Shown here: one piece after another, positions 35,111 through 45,299 of the stretch
How the letters are laid out: every line of letters begins with the position of its first letter
Position numbering within the stretch: the stretch's first letter is position 1
Source: Anthoceros angustus
Lineage: Eukaryota; Streptophyta; Anthocerotopsida; Anthocerotales; Anthocerotaceae
Assembly (NCBI GenBank): GCA_010909165.1
Contig: VJWM01000016.1
Span: 1-64,000 of the forward strand
DNA: 64,000 nt
Direction: 5' to 3'
Position numbers and translations under genes: made by a program
The notes under the pieces: model-generated
The model's database searches: none
Told to the model about the DNA's origin: nothing
Seen by the model: only the letters and a program-made list of their open reading frames with translations

Positions 35111-35358
35111 GCCGCCCGGTTCGCCCGTCTTGAAACATAGTCCTGACACCCCTGGGCCACACACACCAGCTCAACTACACCCTTGGTTCGACCTCTAGCC
35201 TACGGACCGCCAAATATGGGGACCCCTCCCACATATATAGACTTTCTATTAGATATTCCGAGACCAAAGGCCAAGGAGTATCGAGTTCATAGTCTAAGGA
35301 CCGATTATTATTCAACCTGTGAAACAACCCAAAACTCATAGGTCAAGGACACTTTCTA

Positions 35359-35509
35359 GTATAAATATCCCTTCCTACTGACAACTTAGCTCGTTTTGAC
35401 ACCAAACTTAGCAGAAAAAAACAAAAAATCACTCAAAGACACAATCCAACAGGGAGTTTTGAAATCCATATCGTTTACAAGCGGGCTGAGTTTTGGAGAA
35501 ACTCAGCCC
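35359..35509 (+). promoter_or_regulatory. TATA-like site and downstream 11-bp hairpin
   Basis: TATAAATAT lies at 35359-35367. At 35483-35509 GGGCTGAGTTT pairs perfectly with AAACTCAGCCC across a 5-base loop. A 69-codon frame (35,396-35,605) lacking an ATG runs through the hairpin and shows no motif. Promoter function is only a possibility. Confidence 0.25.
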
Positions 35510-35609
35510 TCCAGCATCGTTGACTTCAGCCCTTCCACGAGGCTGGTGGGACGGGTGGCTAGTTTAGGGTTCACGGGCGGTAGGTTTCATGAACGGGAGC
35601 GGTGAGGCC

Positions 35610-37940
35610 TATGCCAGCTATAGTAATCTAATGCGGAATGCCTGGTGTGCGATCTGTGCACATAGAGCATCTTGGACATTCACTTTCGCGGATGCCTAAG
35701 CTAACACTTCCCAGTCAGGGCTATCTTTAGCGTTGCTCCAGTTCAGTCTTAACCCACAAGTTGATGCTTTGGACGGTTACATGGGTGCGATGGAGCTAGG
35801 AGTGTTCAATGACATGAAGGCCATATCAAGGTGAGAGTACAACAAGTATTGTTACTCTCTTTGTGCATGACAGGGAGCTATTAAGTTCAGGTATACTAGC
35901 CTGTAGGCTTGTCAAGCTTAGGGCATTAGCTGATAGATAGCACATTTCCGACCATCATGTGCTCCTAGGAGGCATTTTGAAAACAGCTGACGGCCAGCTA
36001 TTGTAATTTGGTAGGAATGCAAGCTCTCAAATTTGTAGCGGACTTGGTGGTAAGGAAGGGTTGGATTCAAATAACGTCTAAGTACACGGACTCCCGCAAA
36101 CCCCAAATTGCATGCTAAAAAATCCGCACTAAAAACGGCCGTTTTGAAGAGTTTAGGTCTTGTTTACGCGTGCACAAACGTATTTGATTTTAAACTTTAT
36201 CCAATTCTGAGCCTTCCTAAAAGAAGATCATTCTCACAATCGGCGCGTATACAAACAATTAGAGTTTTTAGGGCCTGCTGTAATTCTGGTGCGCAAACTT
36301 GTTTGCGCACCAACCTTTCATTCATACCAGTCAATTCTAAGACTATACTCTCGTTCTGGGAATTTTACAGGACTTTGTTTCTTAGACATTGGGACAAGTA
36401 TATCTTCATTGACTAGATGCTCTTGATCTGCATGCAGTGTGAGAATGAGAGTGGGCCCACGCACGGTCTGCACTTGGAGCTAGGCCCACGCTAAACGTCT
36501 CAAGATTCAAAAGATGCAAAAGGTTCTCACTACTAGTTCAAAGTTTTAACCACTAGAAAAAAGATGAGGGCTAAGTAAAGATAATATCCACGTTAGGGAG
36601 GTGCACAAAAAAGGTTGAAAAAGTCGAAAGGAACCCTTTAAAACAACAAAAGTATGAAAAAATACCAAAAAAATTCAAAAAATATCCAAATTTTAAGGTA
36701 ACTGCGCGCACTTGCCTCAAAAAATTGGACTTTTTTGGGATTTTTGAAGGATATTTTAGATTTTTTTCTCTTTTTTTCTTTGGATGAACCGTCTGGGAAT
36801 GCACTACGAGGCATGAACCATATGGGTTCATGCTCCTAGGCCCTTCTTGACCTTGGGTGCGTGCACTTGTGCGCGCACCTTGGCCCCCTTGTCCCCTGGT
36901 GCATGCACTTGTTCACCCAGCTGGCCCCCCTAGCATGTTTGATGATAACCCGGTACTAGGTCACCGCCGAAAGAGACGGAAACACCGTAAAGGATAAAAA
37001 GGGGATAGGGTATTCTTCGTCGCATTAGGGCATAGGATAGATATATGAAAGCGGTCTAGGTGAACTTCCGCCGATGTCTGCTACTTGTTATTTTGTCGAT
37101 AGTTCCGGCACATCCTCAGACCTCCAAAAGGACATGTTTCCCTATTAGAAAGATCATTTTTCGCGTTCTTTTTGCACAGTGCGCGCACAAGTTTGCACAT
37201 AGCGTTGTACCTGGCGCGCACTTGTGCGCGTCTAGGCCCCCTTGGAATACAAAAACATAGAGAACCACACAAAATGCAGAAACTACGGACATGACAAAAT
37301 TATGGAACAATGAGGTCAGTGACCCTTCATCACGCCGACTAAATCGCCATGAATCTGATTAGAAGGCGCCAGCTCGGTGTAAATGACTTGACAAGAAGTG
37401 GGACCGAACTGAGAATGCCAGAAACCGATGGATGAACACCTAACCCTATAATTTTGCTAGGGGGGAAATATACTTGTACTTGTTTGATAAAGGCAATGAT
37501 TCAAACCCGTGAAAGACAAAACCCAGGCAGACGTGAACGTTCTCGTAAACCAAAACGGCAAAGGAATGATGCATAGGCTACGACCACAGCTACCACACGC
37601 TTACGCAAGTGCTTGATGAGGCAGGAGTTGTGAACGAAAACGCCAAGTCCATGGGCAAGACAATGATTTTGATGACCCAGAAGTGCAGCGCATGTGGCAC
37701 TTAGAAGTGGTCATACATTCAGTGTTGGCTCAAAGCCCGGATGAGTTACAGATTGGTCCCCATGAGGGACCATTCCCGGCGTAGCTGCTTGCATGTGCTC
37801 GTTTTAAAGTTTACCGTTTTGTCCCAGTCGTTGTGGTGCCGCCATGTCGGCGTTCACACACAACCTTAGGTTTTGTTTCTTTCCAAAGTATAACCATGTT
37901 TAGTTTTGATATGAATTTATTGAATGGTGTCCATGACACA
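35610..37940. other. AT-rich interval with recurrent GTGCGCGCAC-type palindromes
   Basis: No gene is seen. GCGC-core words with a CACTTG/CAAGTG partner recur near 36,288, 36,707, 36,858, 36,900, 37,180 and 37,213. The best is a perfect 11-bp inverted repeat at 36288-36311 (GGTGCGCAAAC, two bases, GTTTGCGCACC). A-rich tracts lie at 36,600-36,780. Confidence 0.4.
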
Positions 37941-37945
37941 TCACG

Positions 37946-37970
37946 GAGGGCGCTAGCCGGCCGGCGCCCT
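37946..37970. repeat. GC-rich near-palindrome, left member of a pair
   Basis: AGGGCGCTAGCCGGCCGGCGCCCT is an imperfect palindrome with the same GGCGCC arms as the perfect one about 400 bp to the right. Both are embedded in AT-rich DNA. Confidence 0.7.
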
Positions 37971-38337
37971 AGACAGGCTCTCTATCATGCCAATGGAAAA
38001 AATGCATACTTTCTATTTGTGGATGGAATAAAGAGGCTAATGTCATTTTGAAGACCTAGGGTTTTAAATCCTCTTTTAAGGACTGTATCAATTTCATGAA
38101 GGGGATCTTCCATAATTATGGTGTTGGTGGAACGAATGCGTAATTTAGCAATGGTGTTGGATTTAGTATCCGCTCAGGCACCAGATGAGTCACAACGCAG
38201 CCCCCGTCATATTCCTCCATTCTAAAGTAGACAGACTCAAAACATTGGATTGACGGTGAAAGGTCCATTTTTTTTGTGGTATAGAAAGTCCACCCGTAGT
38301 GCCGCACAAAATAGTACAAGGCTTGAGTGTTGTGATA

Positions 38338-38377
38338 GACCCGTCAGGGCGCCGGCCGGCCGGCGCCCTGATAGGTC
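38338..38377. repeat. 40-bp palindrome with a perfect 28-bp core
   Basis: Left arm 38338-38357 and right arm 38358-38377 are complementary at 18 of 20 positions with no loop. The central 28 bases (38344-38371) are a perfect palindrome built from GGCGCCGGCC and its complement. It is extremely GC-rich inside AT-rich flanks. Confidence 0.95.
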
Positions 38378-38487
38378 ATTGTAGTGGAGGCAAATGGTAA
38401 ACATTTGATGTGTAAGTATATGTACCCCAGGAATGGGGGTGATGTTTTAAACCTGACGTAAAAGGCTATTTTTGGACTGGGCAGTGT

Positions 38488-38898
38488 TTGGTCAAGAGGG
38501 TCCGACCCCAGAAGAAGAGGGTTTGTATATTCCCCCCTTGCAAAATTATTGTGTTACCTACAAAAAAACAACAAAAACCAAACCAACTTGAGTTTTTGGC
38601 GAAAAGGGTTGGGATTTTTACCAAAACCCCTTCTGACAAAAGAAACTCCTTTCTACACAGACGCTTTCCGAAGCATAATGCTGCTGAGAAAGTTGGACAT
38701 AATGTGCAAATTGAAGCTCTTTCAAAGATGATGAGGCCAACCAAGTTTATGCGGAGCTATCTCAGAAGCTCTGAAGGCCCATTGATTGGGTTTTTCAATG
38801 AGCAGATCGTGGAAGGAGATACATCTACTAACTGCCCAAGTGTGTGGACTTCTGCAGAGAAGTTGGCTATGGAATTATTGTCCCTATACCAACCTTAG
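38488..38898 (+). CDS. Weak hypothetical exon-like frame
   Basis: A 136-codon plus-strand frame ends with a segment of balanced, protein-like composition (NVQIEALSKMMRPTKFMRS then FFNEQIVEGDTSTNCPSVW, about 38,700-38,880). I recognise no family. The first half is Lys/Gln-rich and may be non-coding. It could be a terminal exon or a transposon remnant. A minus-strand frame of similar length overlaps its first half and looks less protein-like. Confidence 0.25.
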   Translation: MVKRVRPQKKRVCIFPPCKIIVLPTKKQQKPNQLEFLAKRVGIFTKTPSDKRNSFLHRRFPKHNAAEKVGHNVQIEALSKMMRPTKFMRSYLRSSEGPLIGFFNEQIVEGDTSTNCPSVWTSAEKLAMELLSLYQP

Positions 38899-38899
38899 A

Positions 38900-40140
38900 T
38901 CCTTTGTTGTGTCATCTGGGTGGTTGCCATTTGCTTTTCGTGTTTTGAGTGTTGTTTGAATTAATTTACAGTGGCTTCCAGCCTCGGAGTTTTGATATGC
39001 TTGCTATGCTCAGGCGAAAGAGGCACCAAAGAAGCTAAGTGGAGACTTGACATAGGTGAATGTGAAGCAAGGAACCAATGTAGGTCGCTCTATTGGAGGT
39101 TGCCTTAATGAGGATGAGTTGCAAACGTGGAGAGAAAAGGCCTTTTCAAGCTGTGGCTGTGGGGTCCCTAGCGTCCTACGGGTTTGGCCTAATTACCCTG
39201 CATGCCCGGAGCCTTGTCTGCGCTCCTTTGCGTGTCTCCTTGTTTCGAGCATGATCTTGTTTCCTCCTTTTCTATTTTTTTTAATTTGATAATTTGAAAA
39301 TAAATCGAAACAACCCCGGGGGAGAAATCTTCAGCACGGGTTCTGATTCCCCTGTGTTACACATCGTTCTGATTCCCCTATATTTTCTCCTTTTCTATAA
39401 AGGGTTCTCTAAGAACAAGACCAAGTGCATGTCACTTGCTCACAACCCCAGAGTGCGGTCGCGGCCGAGGTAGGGTTTCGCAAACCGAGGGTGCTGCCAT
39501 GGACGAGTTAGGGTTTGGAAACCCGATGGCACAGCCGCAGTCGCAATTGAATTAGAGTTAGGCCACCATGTAATTGCATTGAAACAAAAGAGACTCTTGT
39601 TTTCAGAGCGACTTTGAAAACAGAGTGTCAAGAGTCTGTGAAAACTGATATCTCTCTCTAAAAACAAAAGACACTCTTGTTTTCAGAGAACACTCTCTGT
39701 TTTCAGTGAGCACTCTTTGTTTTCAGAGAGACTTTTGAAAAAGATTGTCTGACCGCTTTGGTACATAGCCACTCTTGGTGAGGGCACCAAAGTGGACACC
39801 TAAGCATGTTTATTGAGGTAGGACGTCTTTACAAGATAGATGCCTTAGTATTGGTATTCCATAAGTGCCACCAAAACACGGCATTGAGTGTGCCCAATTG
39901 AGTATTTTATAAACAGCATGGCAAAGTGGCTAACATAATTCTGGAGGAAATTACACGTCTAAATTAGAGACTTTCCCGAGGCCATTCTGCAACCTAAGCA
40001 TTCTTCATTTATGTACAGAAAAGTTCGTGTTTTCTTTGTATTTAAGTTATGCTGTGTTATAGAACGCCTATAGTGCTCCAAAGTCCAGATAAGGTGCTAT
40101 GGTCCGACCTTGAGCAGTCCGAAATTGAACGTTCTCAGCG
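38900..40140. other. Non-coding interval 3' of the P450 gene, with TTTTCAGAG repeats
   Basis: No gene is seen. From about 39,586 to 39,735 a CTCTTGTTTTCAGAG-like phrase recurs four times with irregular spacing. A duplicated GTTCTGATTCCCCT lies at 39,339-39,382. Two GTTAGGGTTT-like words lie at 39,470-39,512. Confidence 0.4.
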
Positions 40141-40143
40141 CGT

Positions 40144-41738
40144 TTATGCAGCAGCAGCCTTTCTGAGTCTGACTCGAGCCTCCAGCGGGTACTTCATTGT
40201 CACAGTCAAGATTTGGCTATAAGTAAGGTCAACAACCTCTTTGCCCTTGGGCGGAAGCCACTCGAATGACTGCACAAGCCTGCCAAGGATGAGGTGCATG
40301 TGGAGCATTGCCAAGCCCATCCCAGGACAGATCCGTCGTCCTGCGCCGAAGGGTATCATGGTGATGGGGCCCTTGGTTCCCGTGATGTCTGTAGGAGGCC
40401 CCTCCAGGAACCTTTCTGGCATGAACGTCAAGGCGTTAGGCCACACCTCTGGGTCTGTTGACAACTTGCGCAGGCAGGCCAGGAGCTCTGCGTTCTTGGG
40501 GATGTCGTAACCTCCCAGCCTCTCCTTCTGCGTGGTCTGGTGGGCGAGAGTGAAGTTCCCAGGAGGGTGAAGCCTCAGAGTCTCCAGCACCACCGCCTTG
40601 AGGTACGGCAGAGACTCCAGGTCGGACTGGGCCAAAGGCCTGTCTCCACACACCGACCGGATCTCGGCTGCAAGCTTGGCCTGCTGCGCCTTACCGTTGA
40701 CCAGCTCGGCTAGCGCGAACTGCATCGCACTGGCCGTCGTGTCTGTGCCACCGTTCAGGAGCTCTGAGCAGAGAGAAATGTAGTCGGAGTCGTCCAGGTC
40801 CAGCAGGCCTTTCTCGGCCTCGACTGCCAGGGAGTCCACGTAGCTGCCCAAGATGGGAGTGCGTGCTTTTCGTGCGTTCCGAATCTCTGTGATGATGGGA
40901 AGCACAATTTCGATCAAAGTGTTTCTGGCTTGCCTGCAGTTCTCGTAGTGAGCCTTGTTCACCAGCCAATGCAGAAGCGGGATGTAGTCCCCAATGTTCG
41001 GTCCAGCCAGCGCGAACATCTTGTTACTGATGTTGTCAATGGCTCTCACCTTCCCATCCTCCAGCACCTACACCATTCCACAGATTCTCAGGCCACAAAC
41101 TTCTTCATGCACAGACAGATGGATGCAGACGAATTCCTCACCTTCCCAAAGCAGATGTAGAGTAGCAAAGTGAAGCCCAAGAAGCGGATATGCTGTAGCA
41201 CCGGGATTGTGGCGTCGGGACTCTCTTCACAATGGTTCCTTAACGTCTCCACCAGAGCCTCAATCTTCATCGCCCGAAAGGGAGCCATACCCGCTAGCCT
41301 GGACTGGCTCAGCGCGTTCATCACAAGATTCTTCCTCAGTTCCTTCCATCTGGGCCCGTACACCGAGGTATTGATGGTTCTGTGACGGTTGGTCAGGAAG
41401 TGTCTGGAGAAGCGCTGCGGGCGGGAATCAAAACGCCCGCCTGCTCCAAACAGAAACTCTTTCACTTCTGCTCTGCCGCTCACGAAGATGTTGGGCATGG
41501 TTCCTAACCAGACGGTCAGAACTGGTCCGTATTTCGCAGTCCAGGAATTCAGCAGATCATCTCTGTTTTTAGCTGTGAAATGCAACAAACTCCCCACAAT
41601 GGGTAGGCCCCCAGGACCAGGAGGAAGACGGGCTCTGAAGAACAGGTGGTACAAGACTAGAGCAGCGGTGACTGAACCAACCAGAGCAGGGACTAGGACA
41701 CTTGGAGTCACCGCGGCGAGCAGCCCAGCTTGCTCCAT
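40144..41738 (-). CDS. Cytochrome P450, CYP77-like, two exons
   Basis: Exons 41738-41142 and 41067-40144 join in phase 0 across a 74-bp GT-AG intron to give 506 residues. An N-terminal membrane anchor (about 9-33) is followed by the Pro-rich hinge LPPGPGGLP (38-46). Other signatures are WKELR in helix C (131-135), the oxygen-activating NGGTDTT in helix I (304-310), ETLR (ExxR, 361-364), FMPERF (414-419) and the heme loop FGAGRRICPG (439-448, Cys446). ITGTKGPITMIPFG and the LTHA-like FTLAHQTT recall CYP77 proteins, which oxidise fatty acids in the ER. Substrate is unknown here. All catalytic residues are present and both exons are open. It is the only intact member of a set with three pseudogenes nearby. 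Confidence 0.93.
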
Positions 41739-41739
41739 C

Positions 41740-43990
41740 GGTACAGGCCGGGGGCGCGCAGAACCGCAAAGCCCAGGGATTTCAATAAGGAGTGAGTGAT
41801 CCCAGCCTCCTAGCAGTGTAGGCTACCGTCCCGAACATATGGAAACCGCCCTCAAGCTCGAGGGATGTGGTGAATGAAGTTGCTTGGCGACAGCTACGTA
41901 CCTGCGCAGGCACTGAAGCACCGGCTACCCCTGTGATATACAAGTGGGGGGAGACCCCAAATCTCCACCCTCCAGCATCAAGAATGGTGCACGGATTGAT
42001 GCTGACACATATCTTCCATTCCAGTCTTGAAAGTCACAACGTAGGCATGCCCAGTGTGGGTCAAGAACATGATATACTTGTTGTCCTGACAAAGCTTCAA
42101 CAGCATGATCATCTCGCAACTGCTTCAAGAGCATGATCATCTTGCAACTGCTTCAAGAGCGTGATCACCTTGCAACTGCTTCAAGAGCACGATCATCTTG
42201 CAACAATCTTCCCATGCATGAACAATCCTCGGCCGATAACAACAACACTCAAGTTGGCCAGGTTAACTGCGGGCTCCCTGTCCCAGGGAAGTTAAGTTGC
42301 ACTGTTTCCTTGATTTGAAGTAACAGAGAATTATCGCGTCCCTCATACGTATCCAGGTTTCTGGATGAAGGGCACCTGCTCTGTATTATTGGCCAGCAAC
42401 TAGTGAGAGCCCCACGATGTCATGAGCGTCTACCGGTGATAGCTCAACAGACCAGCTCCACAACCAGTTCGAAAATCAACCAAGGGCAAAACTCTTCCCG
42501 CAGGTATCGTGCAGCGCATAGAGTGGCATCCAGCCAGAACCGGTACCATGGAGCTTTAATAAGTCTTCTTTGGGCGGATCAGCGTCTAGATGGGGTCTGG
42601 ATCTAAATAATGTTCGAAGTAAAATTATCTATACATATCCAAGGGACAAAAATGTGGAATCAAAACAACCAAGCATCTCAAGTCACGGGTCAGTGTAAAT
42701 TATGTTCTCACGATAACTTAAATATTTGCTTAGATACTAATCATCACTAATATTTACAAGAGTTTTTAATTGGTAAAATTATTAAAGTCTTTTATTGATA
42801 AAAAATAAATTAGGTAATAATTTTAAGAATCTTTAATTCATAAAATAAAATTGAGAATCTATATGTAGTATCTAAAATTAGGCATGCAACTATGGGACTA
42901 CATATGCATTAAAGCTTCATCTATCATCTAGCCAAGTATACTATGAGGATTATACTCATCTTTTATTGAAATAAATACCAAGGCTTTATAAAGATTTAAA
43001 AATTACTAGTCAAGCTCAGAGGATGATACTCATCTTGGTGTATGCATGTGCACTTGCAAAGCAAATTAGTGGGCAGTTTAGATAGGAACTCGAACTCCTG
43101 GACCGAAAGCTCACTAATTTAATAAACAGTAGGAGGATGGTCACATACCATGGCAAGGTATTGTGAAGACAACTAGGTTCCACATGACTATTAAAATATA
43201 ACTTGAGACCAGAATCCTCAAAGGACAATATCCTTCCTTCGTAAGAACATTTGCTATATTTAAAAAGACTTCCATTGCTATCACTTTGCAACATTAGATT
43301 ACTTGGCCTTCAATTGTTCCGTATACCGTCCCTACCTATCAGCAATTGCCTTATTATCTCTTGGCTTGTGTGTATCCTCTCACCGTCACATTCAATCAAA
43401 ACCCCATACAAAGAAATATGCAAGGTGAGAAAAAGACATGAAAGTGAGACCTAGACTATCTAATATTTGTATGTAATGAGAACCCTAGGGTACTTATTTA
43501 TAATTATGATCAACTGGGCACATAATAACACAACTTATTTCCATCCTCATGGTTGTACACACGAGTACAATTAAAGAATTCTACATACTTTGAACGAAAT
43601 GATTTTTCTTAGCAATAGGTATTGCTTTATTATGCAAATAATACAAGACCTTTTCCTAGGAATAGGTTTAGCTTTATTATGCAAATCATACAAGACCAGA
43701 CAAAGCTCAACAGCTAGGTACCAGCCCTCAACAGCAAACATTAAAAAGACGGAGAACTCAAAAGAAACAAAGCCGCAAATTTAAGCGTGAGTTGGCCAAC
43801 AACTTTAGGGCAAGCTAGGTAGAATTGCAGAGGCTCATTGAGAAATTTCTCCACTAGTTTCTCAGGAGCAAAAAAACTCTAGTCACCTATCACTTAATCA
43901 AGGAAAATTTGGAACTTAATGAATCAAGTGATTCCACTTTGTTTTGATTATGAACCATTTCAAAGCTGCATTGGAAAGTTATCAACATCA
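41740..43990. other. Upstream region of the P450 gene, AT-rich, no gene
   Basis: I see no ORF with recognisable motifs. GC content falls sharply after about 42,600. A 47-bp duplication (AATAGGT...TTTATTATGCAAAT...ATACAAGACC) lies at 43614 and 43661. Promoter elements of the P450 gene must lie just right of 41,738 but no clear TATA box is visible. Confidence 0.4.
42104..42210. repeat. 28-bp minisatellite, about 3.7 copies
   Basis: Units CATGATCATC-T(C/T)GCAACTGC-TTCAAGAG start at 42104, 42132, 42160 and 42188. They differ by one to three bases each. Confidence 0.93.
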
Positions 43991-44001
43991 ATTGCATTGA
44001 T

Positions 44002-45210
44002 TTATTTTTTGCGGCGTCGTCGTGTTGCATCCCTTAGTGCAGATGCTTCGTCTAATATGAACTGACGATATTCTTCAATTTTAGTCATTTGAAGCACATT
44101 TGGGTTGCACATGTCATCCAAATATAGTTCTAGTGGGAAATTTAAGATGATCTTATATGGCTCATTGGCACGTGATCTACGCCCATCATTAACTCGTATT
44201 CCACATAGATACATCTTAATTTTCATCTTATCCGATGCATATGCAGCTTGTTTTGCAGACGTGTAACTGCCACAATAACATTGTTTCCCAAATGATTTCT
44301 TTTTCACATATGGTTGTACACTTTGGTTGCGACTTCTTGTTGTTGGACGATTTGAGGGAGATGAATGTTCCTCATCAGTTGAAGTAGGGCACCATATATA
44401 ACAATCAAATGTGCCAATAAGTTTATTGACACTAACTCCTTGATATTGTTCCTCATCTTCATTGACACTTTTTATCTGCGCATATTTTGTTTCAACCATT
44501 TCCTGCATGTGTTTCCAGATAGATGCCCTTGGGCTAATATCTTGACCTGACCTAGTTGGCCTGATAGGCTTCAATTTTTCTGGGCGTGCTCGACTCCCTT
44601 GTGCAATTTCTTCATATTCCGATCCAATTGCAAGCTGATTGGATGAAGTTGATGCTTCGTGTGCTTCAAGTTTGGATGGTTGGTGTACTTGATCCATGGA
44701 TTCAAAATGCACATCAGTGCATTCGCGATCCACGTTCTTTATGCAACGACTCGGGTCCTTTACCCACTCAGCATGTGAAACACGAATTGTTAGAGGCTCA
44801 TTCATGGATGCACCGCGTTGAAATAATGCTGGATTTACAATATCTATAAATTCTCGACTAGATGGTGGTATATAGTCGATCCAGGGCCGCAAACATCCTT
44901 TTGAACATTCCTCTGTGTCTGAATCAGATATATATATATATTCATCGTTTGATGTGTACCCTTCTTCTTTTGATTCCTCGCTGTTTGACAAGAACCCTTT
45001 TTCCTGTGATTCCTCGCTGTCTGACAAGAACCCTTTTCCCTGTGATTCCTCGCTGTCTGACAAGAACCCTTTTCCCTGTGATTCCTCGCTGTCTGACAAG
45101 AACCCTTTTCCCTGTGATTCCTCACCATCTTCCATGCTGTACCCTCCTTCCTCCGATTCCTCGCCGCTTGACGTGCACCCTTTTCCCTTTGATTTCTTGC
45201 CGTCAAACAT
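44002..45210 (-). CDS. Acidic-repeat protein with a divergent AP2/ERF-like domain
   Basis: This is an intron-less frame of 402 residues. Residues 30-78 are four copies of a 12-residue acidic repeat EESQGKGFLSDS, flanked by degenerate copies (17-29 and 78-90). Residues 256-359 resemble an AP2/ERF DNA-binding domain. They have YQGVSVNK at the start (canonical YRGVR), CYCGSYTSAKQAAYASD (canonical WLGTFxTAEEAARAYD), then a GIRV segment and ILNFPLELY at the end, with about 35 extra residues between the first strands. A basic RRRRKK lies at the C-terminus. Acidic repeats plus such a domain suggest a nuclear transcription factor (inference). The frame stays open upstream to about 45,291 without another ATG, so a 5' exon may be missing. 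Confidence 0.7.
   Translation of the reverse strand: MFDGKKSKGKGCTSSGEESEEGGYSMEDGEESQGKGFLSDSEESQGKGFLSDSEESQGKGFLSDSEESQEKGFLSNSEESKEEGYTSNDEYIYISDSDTEECSKGCLRPWIDYIPPSSREFIDIVNPALFQRGASMNEPLTIRVSHAEWVKDPSRCIKNVDRECTDVHFESMDQVHQPSKLEAHEASTSSNQLAIGSEYEEIAQGSRARPEKLKPIRPTRSGQDISPRASIWKHMQEMVETKYAQIKSVNEDEEQYQGVSVNKLIGTFDCYIWCPTSTDEEHSSPSNRPTTRSRNQSVQPYVKKKSFGKQCYCGSYTSAKQAAYASDKMKIKMYLCGIRVNDGRRSRANEPYKIILNFPLELYLDDMCNPNVLQMTKIEEYRQFILDEASALRDATRRRRKK
44985..45130. repeat. 36-bp coding repeat
   Basis: Four in-frame 36-bp units (plus strand TGATTCCTCGCTGTCTGACA then AGAACCCTTTTCCCTG) encode the 12-residue acidic repeats of the AP2/ERF-like protein. The first units are nearly identical, showing recent expansion. 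Confidence 0.9.
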
Positions 45211-45299
45211 CCTGCACGTTCTTTCCTCCGATATCTCGTTGTCTGACCGGCACCCTTTTCCCTCGGATTCCCAGGTGATTTACAAAGTAATATTATGCT

